From Lathyrus oleraceus (Eukaryota; Streptophyta; Magnoliopsida; Fabales; Fabaceae), in assembly GCF_024323335.1 (NCBI RefSeq), contig NC_066583.1, forward strand, positions 409,832,031 to 409,896,030: a stretch of 64,000 nt of DNA, read 5' to 3'. The translations under genes were made by a program, and so were the position numbers. The notes under the pieces were generated by a model, which saw nothing but the letters and a program-made list of their open reading frames with translations, had not been told where the DNA came from and made no database searches. Below are positions 22,985-32,598 of this stretch, piece by piece. Each line of letters opens with the position of its first letter. The stretch's first letter is position 1.

Positions 22985-25900
22985 ATGCACATCACCGGAT
23001 CCTATTGATAACGGTTCTCCTATGGCTCGTTTCAACTTTGAAAATCCAATCTTCAAGCTGAAGAAGAGGGTAATGAAGACTGTGAACTCCCTGAAGAGCT
23101 TACCAGGTTATTAAAACAAGAGGAAAGGGTTATTCAACCGCATCAAGAGTCTGTTGAAGTGATTAATCTCGGCACCGAGGACGCCAAGAGAGAAATCAAG
23201 ATAGGGGCTGCTTTAGAAGACAATGTGAAGAAGGGGTTGATTGAATTGTTGCAAGAGTATGTTGACATCTTCGCCTGGTCTTATCAGGACATGCCCGGGC
23301 TGGACACAGACATCGTGGTACACCGCTTGCCTCTCAAAGAAGGTTGTCCTCCGGTCAAGCAGAAGCTCAGAAGAACAAGACCAGAGATGGCTGTCAAGAT
23401 AAAGGAAGAAGTGCAAAAGCAGTTGGATGCAGGGTTTCCAGCAGTCACCAATTATCCGCCATGGGTTACAAACATCGTCCCAGTACCTAAGAAGGATGGA
23501 AAGGTACGGATGTGTGTCGACTACCGGGATCTGAACAGAGCTAGCCCTAAAGATGATTTCCCATTACCTCACATCGACGTTTTGGTGGATAATACAGCTC
23601 AGTTCTCGGTATTCTCCTTCATGGATGGCTTTTCTGGCTATAACCAAATCAAGATGGCACCAAAAGACATGGAAAAGACAACTTTCATAACCCCATGGGG
23701 CACCTTCTGCTACAAGGTGATGCCGTTTGGTCTGAAAAATGCCGGAGCAACATATCAACGAGCTATGGTAACTCTGTTCCATGATATGATTCATCATGAA
23801 ATCGAGGTTTATGTGGATGATATGATTGCCAAATCTCAGACAGAAGAAGAACATTTGGTGAATTTGCAGAAACTGTTTGAGCGTTTGAGGAAATTCAAAC
23901 TGAGACTTAACCCGAACAAGTACACTTTCGGGGTGAGATCGGGAAAATTGCTGGGTTTTATCGTTAGCGGAAAAGGGATTGAGGTGGATCCCGACAAAGT
24001 AAAAGTGATACAGGAAATGCCAGAGCCAAGAACAGAGAAGCAAGTCCGTAGTTTCTTAGGGAGGTTGAACTACATTGCAAGGTTCATCTCTCACCTAACA
24101 ACCAAGTGTGAGCCAATTTTCAAATTGCTGAAGAAAGATCAGGCTATCAGGTGGAATGAAGATTGTCAAAGGGCTTTCGAGAAGATAAAAGAGTATCTAC
24201 AGAAACCTCTGATCCTTATACCTCCAGTTCCTGGGAGACCTCTGATAATGTACCTATCAGTGACTGAGAACTCGATGGGGTGTGTATTGGGACAGTATGA
24301 CGAGTCTGGTCGAAAAGAGCATGCCATATACTACCTTAGCAAAAAGTTTACCGACTGTGAAGTCAAATATTCGCAACTTGAGAAAACTTGCTGTGTTTTG
24401 GCCTGGGCTGCTCGCCGACTGAGGCAGTATATGTTGAACCATACTACCTTGTTGATTTCTAAGATGGATCCAGTGAAATACATATTCGAGAAGCCAGCTC
24501 TCACCGGAAGGGTCGCTCGTTGGCAAATGATTTTAACAGAGTATGATATTCAGTACACGTCACAGAAGGCCATCAAAGGTAGTATTCTGTCAGACTACCT
24601 TGCCGAGCATCCGATTGATGATTATGAGCCGATGAAGTTTGATTTTCCAGATGAAGACATCATGTTCCTCAAGATGAAAGACTGTGAAGAGCCAGTTGTT
24701 GAGGAGGGACCTGATCCAAACGAAAAGTGGACTTTGTTGTTTGATGGGGCTGTCAATGCTAGAGGAAGTGGAATTGGTGTTGTCATTACAACCCCGAAAG
24801 GTGCCCACATACCTTTCACCGCTCGTTTGACTTTTGAGTGCACAAATAATGAAGCTGAGTACGAGGCCTGTATCTTGGGTATTGAGCAAGCCATTGATTT
24901 GAGAATCAAGACTTTGGACATCTTCGGAGATTCAGCTCTGGTGATCAATCAAGCGAATGGTGATTAGAATACTCTCCAGCCCACTCTGATCCCCTACAGA
25001 GACTACACGAGAAGACTGTTGACTTTCTTCACAACAGTAAAATTGTATCATATACCTCGTGATGAGAACCAGATGGCAGACGCACTTGCTACTCTATCCT
25101 CCATGATCAAGGTAATTCGCTGGAACCATGCTCCCAGGATCGATGTGATGCGCCTTGACAGGGCCGCGTACGTGTTTGCTGCTGAACTGGTAGTCGATGA
25201 CAAGCCTTGGTATCACGATATCAAGTGCTTTCTGAAGAATCAAGAGTACCCTGTAGGGGCATCCAACAATGACAGAAAGACTTTGAGAAGATTGGCAGGC
25301 AGTTTCTTCTTGAACAAAGACGATGTGCTGTATAAGAGGAACTTCGACATGGTTTTGCTCAGATGCGTGGACAGACACGAGGCAGACATGTTAATGCAGG
25401 AAGTTCATGAAGGTTCCTTCGGTACTCATGCCGGTGGACATGCAATGGCCAAGAAATTGTTGAGAGCGGGTTATTATTGGATGACCATGGAATCAGATTG
25501 CTTCAAATAGGCTCGGAAGTGTCATAAATGCCAGATTTATGCTGATAAGGTGCATGTGCCACCAAATCCCCTGAATGTGATGACTTCGCCGTGGCCGTTT
25601 GCTATGTGGGGCATTGACATGATTGGAAATATTGAGCCGACTGCTTCCAATGGGCATCGCTTCATCCTTGTTGCCATCGACTATTTCACCAAGTGGGTCG
25701 AAGCAGCGTCGTTCGCGAATGTCACCAGACATGTGGTTACCTGTTTTATCAAGAAAGAAATCATTTGTCGCTATGGGATTCCCGAAAGAATCATTACTGA
25801 TAATGGTTCTAATCTCAACAACAAAATGATGAATGAGTTGTGTCAGAACTTCAATATTCAGCATCACAATTCTTCCCCTTACCGCCCTAAGATGAACGGC

Positions 25901-26458
25901 GCTGTTGAGGCGGCAAATAAGAACATAAAGATGATTGTGCAGAAGATGGTCGTCACATACAGAGATTGGCATGAGATGCTACCTTTCGCCTTGCATGGGT
26001 ACCGCACTTCAGTACGTACATCGACCGGGGCAACCCCTTACTCCCTGGTGTATGGTATGGAAGCAGTCCTACCTGTTGAAGTGGAGATTCCTTCTCTAAG
26101 AGTCTTGTTGGATGTTAAGTTAGACGAAGCCGAATGGATTCGGACAAGGTTCAATGAGTTGTGTCTTATCGAAGAGAAGCGAATGGCAGCCATTTGTCCT
26201 GGGCAGTTGTATCTGAGTCGGATGAAGAGAGCCTTTGATCAGAAAGTGCGTCCTCGTTGTTTCCAAGTCGGAGATTTAGCGTTGAAAAGGATCCTTCCTC
26301 CTCAGACAGATCACAGGGGCAAGTGGACTCCTAACTATGATGGACCGTATATTGTCACCAAGGTTTTTGATGGTGGGGCTTTAATGCTTGCAACTATGGA
26401 TGGTGAAAACTTCACTTCCCCTGTGAACTCAGACGCAGTTAAAAAATACTTCGCATAA
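22985..26458 (+). pseudogene. pol: pol: reverse transcriptase, two RNase H domains, integrase
   Basis: The polymerase part of the element. A one-base loss near 23050 separates its first 20 codons from the main frame, which then runs to 26458 with stops at 24965-24967 and 25508-25510. RT core: CVDYRDLN near 23516 and the catalytic YVDD at 23810-23821. The first RNase H (about 24230-24560) shows LSVTENSMGCVLGQYDESG, where the first catalytic aspartate is replaced. A second RNase H follows: FDGAVNARGSG (Asp at 24743), NNEAEYEACILG, GDSALVINQ, HIPRDENQMADALA. Integrase: H2C2 finger (HEGSFGTHAGGH ... CHKC) and the DDE triad with codons at 25616, 25799 and 25907 (35 residues between the last two). 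It ends NSDAVKKYFA, with no chromodomain. The dual RNase H is a known Tat-lineage trait. Confidence 0.93.
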
Positions 26459-26465
26459 AATAGAC

Positions 26466-26680
26466 CCGCTGGATAGTAAAAAGAATAGTCTAGGAAAAAA
26501 TGGGCATCCCGACGAACCAAGAAAATGAAAAGGTTCGGGCAAAAATTAGGGATTAAAAATGAAAAGATCGTACACCCGGTAAGTTGAAAACCTGAAAAGG
26601 CAACTTAGGCAAAAATTGGTATCCCGGTGGATTGAAAACCCGAAAAGGGCGATCCAGGCAAAAGTTAGGGATTAAGCGAA
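26466..26680 (+). other. Post-integrase hairpin array (four units)
   Basis: Starts 8 bp after the integrase stop. Four units each have a short CCCGGT/CCCGCT-like lead, a stem-loop and a tail such as GGCAAAAATTAGGG. Stems: 26469-26473/26489-26493 (with a G-T pair); 26513-26518/26532-26537 (CGAACC/GGTTCG); 26581-26586/26601-26606 (AAGTTG/CAACTT, with inner CCT/AGG closing GAAA); 26629-26634/26650-26655 (GGATTG/CGATCC, with inner CCC/GGG). Homologous units occur at 12357-13046, 48441-48535 and 57770-57925. Confidence 0.8.
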
Positions 26681-28393
26681 TGACTGCGTTCTGAGTTAGT
26701 TCTGAATCTCATCTCATGTCGATGACTGGAAAGTTTCGAAAGGTAGGAAAAGTCCAATCACCTTTTCAGAAGGCTTATCATCTGGAGGATCTTGAAGACG
26801 GGCAAGTCATAGCAGAAATGGAACCCAATAGAAATCCATTTCACATTGCCATTAGATTAATTTCTGTTTTTATCTTTTGTGCGATTACCTCTTTCCAGGG
26901 ATTGCTTCCTAATGTAAATGCCTATTCAAAGGCCATTCAATCAATAAAATCATATTATTCAGCATATCTTTGTTTTCATTTTCATTTTACTGTTTTGTTT
27001 GCAAAAATGACGTCCGAATTTTTGATAAGCATTGCATCATGACACATAAGGGCTTTACAGGTACATGCTTAATAAACATTTAAAATTGCTGTAAATTTTA
27101 AGTGCTTTGGATCGTCTATTTAGAACAGATACCCTCGGGGCATTTCCTTAAAATCCCCTGCAGATGATCGTGAATATCTTCCCCAATGAAGTCGCCAACA
27201 GACGAATTCGGTGTCTTATCCCTGCAGAGCTTATCAGAGTGTTGGATTCTTCAATCCCCAGCAGGTTCTCCCCACTGTACTTCCCCAAGCGTTTGTTTCA
27301 GAATATACACTCCCTAGTAGAGTTGACAGTGCCAGACTGTATCTTCCCAGCAGAAGTGGCTGCTCCTTAGAGTTCGAGGCCAGATCGATAATCCCAATGC
27401 CAGATCCATGGTTTCTTTCCTTGAAGCAGAACCTCGGTACTGTATCAGTGTTTGCTTCCCCTGTTGAGTCATCTCTCGCAGATCGTGGTTGCCAAAACCA
27501 CTATCGCTTTCCCCAACAGCAGGTGTTCAGTGTCGTTCTCTCCCCAGTCAGAATCTCGGTATTTCGTCATTGCTAGAAGACCGTGTGGCGGGTCATTTCC
27601 CCACATATTTCTTTGCGCTGTGCATCTCCAACAGCCTTGCCAGAGTCCAGAAGATGGTGATCATTTCCCCAGTAGATCCCCTTGCCTCAGCTTGGCATTC
27701 TACCCAGCATTTCACATCCCTGCATGTAGAATCATATTGCATTGCATCCTCCCAAATCGCGTAGCATTTCCATTTTCATGGAGCATTACGCCATTGAAAG
27801 ATTCAAACATACGCATGTAAGCATAAAACATTCTCGGTATCCCAAGTGATAAGCTAGAAGTTGTTTCCAGTACTCAGACTGAAGATTGTTCATGACCCAC
27901 CTTGGTTATCCCCAGCAAGTGTCATTGGCCCATGCGTCGCCTCTATTTTCTTTCCATATTTCTGCCGATGCTGACAGGCATGAAGTTTCTGGTATTCAGA
28001 CCGAAGTGGCATTCAGGTCAATTTTCCGATGTTCAGATCGAAGAAGTTTCCGACGTTCAGGTCGATGCAACTTGGGGCATTCAGGCCAATTTTCCGATGT
28101 TCAGATCGAAGTCCTTTCCAGTATTCAGACTGATGAGCGGCATTCAGGCCATGGTTATTTCTGTCTTACCATTTATTTTGGTATCCAGTTTAACATTCTT
28201 TTTCGATATTCAGACTGACTCTCACCGTACCAGACGGATTCTTCCTTCAAGACCACCTCTTTGCCGATTCTAACAGACATTGTTACTTCACTTCACTTCA
28301 GTGCAAATTTTTGGGCTTTTATTGTATTCAATCCCTTGATACCTCGAAAGTACGAAAGCAGCTGCCATCTTCTTTCCGGGTCTCCAGTTGATT
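26681..28393 (+). other. 3' UTR of the 14-kb element
   Basis: About 1.7 kb without a supported gene. From 27160 to 27930 a word like TTCCCCAGCAG or TCCCTAGTAGAG recurs (27255-27264, 27311-27325, 27344-27354, 27909-27917 and weaker copies). ORFs of 68-123 codons overlap in several frames, which marks them as chance openings in C/T-rich sequence; none looks like an envelope protein. A separate tandem repeat occupies the end. Confidence 0.7.
27866..28225 (+). repeat. Short tandem repeats in the 3' UTR (ATTCAG family)
   Basis: A basic word like TATTCAGACCGA/GTTCAGATCGAAG recurs about ten times. A higher unit beginning GGCATTCAGG starts at 28008, 28076 and 28139 (spacing 68 and 63 bp), the first two sharing about 35 nearly identical bases. 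Tandem repeats in Ogre-type 3' UTRs are a documented source of new satellites. Confidence 0.8.
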
Positions 28394-28406
28394 GAATAGG
28401 GGCAGC
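28394..28406 (+). other. Polypurine tract
   Basis: GAATAGGGGCAGC directly before the TG of the 3' LTR; nearly the same as the tract of the minus Ogre at 9350-9362. Confidence 0.85.
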
Positions 28407-30040
28407 TGTAATACCCCAACATTTACCCTTCATTTTTCCTGAAAAAAAAATGAAAAAAAAAAGTTAAAAATAAATAAATAAATAAAATTAATTAAATAAA
28501 TAAATAAAATATAACAAATTTTTTTGGACTTGGGTCTCCCTCATTTGAGCCCACTACCCACGAAAATCAGTCTATAAATACTGAAGTTTCAGTAGAGGAA
28601 AACACACTTGGAGTTACACTTGGAGTTACACTGGGAGATTCACTGGAGAGAAAAAGGAAGAGAAGCAAAATACTCTGGGGTTTCCTTGAAACAAAACCCT
28701 GGACAAAACCTGGAGAGAAACCTGACAGAGAACTCAGAGCAGCCTCCAAACCCTGAAGGGAACTCAACTGCACAGAATCACCTCTGCCTCACATAAACCC
28801 TAAAGATTGTTTTGTAAACCTCACGGGTGCCACTCAATTTCAATCAAGCTCTCCAATCAGGTTTGCCCTTATTCCCATTACCTTTATGCTCTTAATTTGG
28901 ATCATCTGAATGTTTGAGGTATGATGGATGAATTTCATTAGGTTTTTTCCCACGGGTCATAATTATGTATGAATGTATAAATAATGCCTTGAATGCTTAA
29001 TCGTTTAATTTCTGAAGTGTATGCCACAGGGTTTGAGGTTTCTGAAACCATATTGTTATCCATGAAAAAAATGCTTATCGTGTTTCACTAACCCTTTTGT
29101 TGAGTTTTTGTGAGGGCTCACAAGACTTTTGCAGGGATAACTTGCGTGGTTTTCCATTTTATTTGTGGGATACCCCCTGGAGGTTTCATTCCGATTACCT
29201 GTACTGACTCACTTTCTTTGATGGTGTTTAGCTTGGAAGGATCCCTGGGTTTCCCATTCCTCTAACTGCTGTTACTTCGGATCTTTATCCGCATGGTACT
29301 TTTACATTTTTCCCGCATTTTACTGCTTTCCTAGCTGGAAAACCTCGATAGGAGGCAATGTTTTTGTGTGTTTTTTACAGGTTCCTTCGTCAAGGACTGC
29401 CTTTTGCCATGAGTTCACCAAACCCTAACCCTTCATTGATTTTTCTTCTCCTAAACACACGTTTACTCCTTCTACTACAGGTGAGTAAGTCTCCAAAGGT
29501 CGAGCATCCGGTAGATTGCGTAGTAACGTCGTTCATCCAAAACCCACTCCATAACCCCGTAGTTAGCCGAACTACGACTTGCTCTGATTCTCATTCCAGA
29601 TGAGATACGTAGACATAAGACGCGATGTCTTAGCGAGCACACATCCCCCAACCCATAGGTCAACCAAGCTACGAAGACTCTGATTCTCATATTCAGATGA
29701 GATACGTATGCAGTGGATGCGACATCCGCGCGAGTCATTTCTCTTAACCTTTTTAGTAAATAAACACATTAGGTAAACCCATACCCTTTAGACAAAAACC
29801 ACAAAAGTGGATCCCGTAGAGTACTATGGATGCGTAGGGGTGCTAATACCTTCCCTTCGCATAACCGACTCCCGAACCCAAGATTTGGTTGCGAGACCCC
29901 GTCTTGTCCTTTCCTCTTTCAGGTTTACTTCGAGCGTTTCCTTTCCCTCCTTTGGGATGAATAACGCACGGTGGCGACTCTTCTGTCTTTTTCTTTCGCC
30001 GGTTGTTTTTTTCGCGCTCTGTATTTTTCAGGTTGCGACA
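28407..30040 (+). repeat. 3' LTR of the 14-kb element
   Basis: 1634 bp, TGTAATACCCC to TTGCGACA. It is colinear with the 5' LTR, with a shorter A-rich tract and roughly 30 substitutions by eye. Its TATA box is at 28573-28580. Confidence 0.95.
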
Positions 30041-30045
30041 GTAAA
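30041..30045. other. Target site duplication GTAAA (right)
   Basis: Matches 16034-16038; the interrupted LTR unit resumes after it (ACATAAGAGAAATG...). Confidence 0.95.
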
Positions 30046-32598
30046 CATAAGAGAAATGCAGATTAAAAGTCAACAAGGTCAAACATATTTTTTTGGTATT
30101 TTTGAAATTAAAGTAAATGCACAAAATAAAATGAACAAAATGAGGTCAAACTTCAAATTCAATTCAAATCAACTTGGATAAGTCCAATTGAATTATCATA
30201 AGCCTAACATGGTCAAACAAGGTTTGACAAATTTTCTCAACATTTTTTGAAAACAGAAACTATTTTAAAACAATTAAAAGTCAAGAAAAATAACACAAAT
30301 GAACTAAAATCTCAAATGAATCTCAAATCAATTAAGAAATTGATGAGAATATTTTTCATAGACTTATCATGATCCATATGTGTTAAGAAAATATTTTTCG
30401 AATTTTTCGATATCAGAAAGTAATTAAAATGAATTTAAAACTATTAAATACAAAATAATTCACAAAAAAAATTAAATGGAATCACAAAAATAATTAAAAA
30501 TCAGATTATGAAACTAGATTTTTTAAGAAAAATTTTAGTGTTGGTCTCATATTTTTGTGATTCCAAATAAAATACTTATGAATTTTTGAAATAAAATGGA
30601 ATAAAAGAAAATAAAACAGAAATTAGAAAAAATAGAAAAATCAGGAAGCGTTTGATCCATTTAATTAAATGACGTGGACATAATCAAAGGCTCAGAGGCG
30701 CGCTTCCATGGTAGGCATTAGTCAAGCGCGTTGCAAAGTTTATTAAAATAAGTAAACTAAACAAATGGCCAGGATTATAACGTGCACATGAGATCCAATG
30801 GACACAAGGCATCCACGTGGGGACGGTGGTGGAAACCGCCGCCTTCTCCGGTGGACCAACTGATTTCGGCCACCAGTTGCAGGTTATCAAACCTCAACCA
30901 AAACGCACGAGCCTTATACCAAAATGAAGTTGGGGTGATGTACATCACCCCTGTAACCTTGGATTTCTCTCAAGATCTCTATTGAATGAGAAATCTAAGA
31001 TTAAATTTCCAGGTGTTCAAATTGTAAAGCTTCAAAACACAAAATCAAAGCCACCATTGGCTTGCGTCTCACACGAGGACTTCAGAAAACCAATTGAACA
31101 CAAGCAATTCACATTATATGATGAGATTTAGATCAAAATAGTTGAGCAATAAACCTCTTAAGAACAACTTTGATCAGCACGATTCCTTCCAACTTTTGCT
31201 TGCAAATTGATCTTGCGATGTGATATGAGTACAAGGCTAAGGAATAAGTCTTAAAGATCAACTGATTTTGTTGAAATTCAAGCTTGAATTGAGAAAAATA
31301 AAATCAGAATTCCTTTGGTAATGGATGGGTTTCCAATTCTGCAGAGCTTCAGGTAGCCTTAAGGTTGAGATTTGAATGAGGCCAGGCATGTATTTATAGC
31401 TGGAGCTGCAAACAAAATGGTGAAGAACTCGTGCGCATGATCATTGGGTCCTCCATGCATGGGCCTGTACAGGCGCATGTGAGGCCCAAAATCAATCGGA
31501 AATGCAAGCTGAGCTGATACCAAGTTGAATTGGACGTGCAATTTGCCTTGTGTTTGCTTGTGCATGAAGATTCCAAGTGAATTTCATATTTGGTCACAAA
31601 TGTTCCCCTCTTCGAAAGTCCCATATAGAAAATCCAAAAATATTCATGTGAGTAATGGTTGGAAAGGTCTTGACATAAGAAACAAAAGCTATGTTGGACA
31701 AAAATCCATTTGGAGTTTGGAAAGGTTGTGAAAACTGATCATGAAGTTTGAGGTTCAAATCATGCCTTTGAAAAATTTCCCAAAAATGGCCAACTTCAAG
31801 CCTTTCTATTTCAACGATGCAAGCCTCAAATGGAAAAACCTCCAACATCAAAGTTGTATATCTTTTCAAGATTATAAATTTAGACTCACATTTTGCATCA
31901 TTTGGATTTTTTATGAGAAAGTTATGGGCACTTGAAGTTAGACTTTTTCATCATTCAATGGTTTGGGTCCAAAGTGACCTATAGTGTTTTATATTATCAC
32001 ATGTGTTTCTTTTAGTATTATGAAATTTTGTCCAACATAACATTTGAATTATACATCTCAAGCATTTCAGTTCAATTGGTATCACCTCAAAATCATTAAA
32101 AAAATGGAAGTTAGGTCCTTGGGAAGTTGACCCAAAATTAGGGTTTCAGTCAAAATGACCTAAAATGTTTTGAAATGAATGATGACCTTCCAAGTTTCAA
32201 ATGAATTTTTGATGAACATTAAAGTTGTTCATATGGTTTTTAAGAACATGTTTCCTCTAAGGGTTATCTTCATTTGACAAACACATCAAAAGTTAGGTCT
32301 CAGTGGATTTCAGATTAGTCAGATGACTTGACTAGTCAACTTCTCAAGTCCAAACCTTAAATCTTGATAAATGAATGATTGAGGATACTCACATAAGCTC
32401 ATATATGCATAAAATAATGAATGAAAGAACTTAACTTGATTAAATTTGATCATAGGTTGAGGTTGCTTCATGAACAAGGCGCAGTCAATGCACAGTTGAA
32501 TTAGGGTTTCCTTGGGAAACAATCCTCAAGCCCTTTGGGTTATCTTGATCAAATTGGAAAATTGAGACACTTGGGAGGCATATATGATGATTAGAATC
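30046..32598 (-). repeat. LTR array, partial unit 0 (continued)
   Basis: Continuation of the LTR segment from 15710-16038; together they make a partial unit of about 2.9 kb. TATA box (TATAAATA on the minus strand) at 31391-31398. At about 32598 the sequence jumps from the segment's upstream edge (GATTAGAATC) back to its downstream edge (TTTGAAAACAAT), which is the unit junction. Confidence 0.9.

Larger units (their letters stand above)
16039..30040 (+). mobile_element. Complete 14-kb Ogre-like Ty3/gypsy retrotransposon
   Basis: An element bounded by two near-identical LTRs with TG...CA ends and a 5-bp duplication (GTAAA). In order: LTR, tRNA-Arg PBS, leader, ORF1, gag, predicted intron, RT, degenerate RNase H, second RNase H, integrase, hairpin array, repeat-bearing 3' UTR, polypurine tract, LTR. 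An ORF1 before gag plus two RNase H domains places it in the Tat lineage, closest to Ogre, though it is shorter than typical 20+ kb Ogres and has shorter LTRs. It has at least six in-frame stops, two frameshifts and no visible protease, so it cannot move by itself. By eye the LTRs differ at roughly 30 positions in about 1.62 kb plus an A-rich indel. Confidence 0.95.

Noticed and set aside
27164..27820. Overlapping ORFs in the 14-kb element's 3' UTR, considered as an envelope-like gene.
   Set aside because: Open in three frames at once, no signal peptide or membrane segment pattern, and located in a repeat-bearing C/T-rich region.
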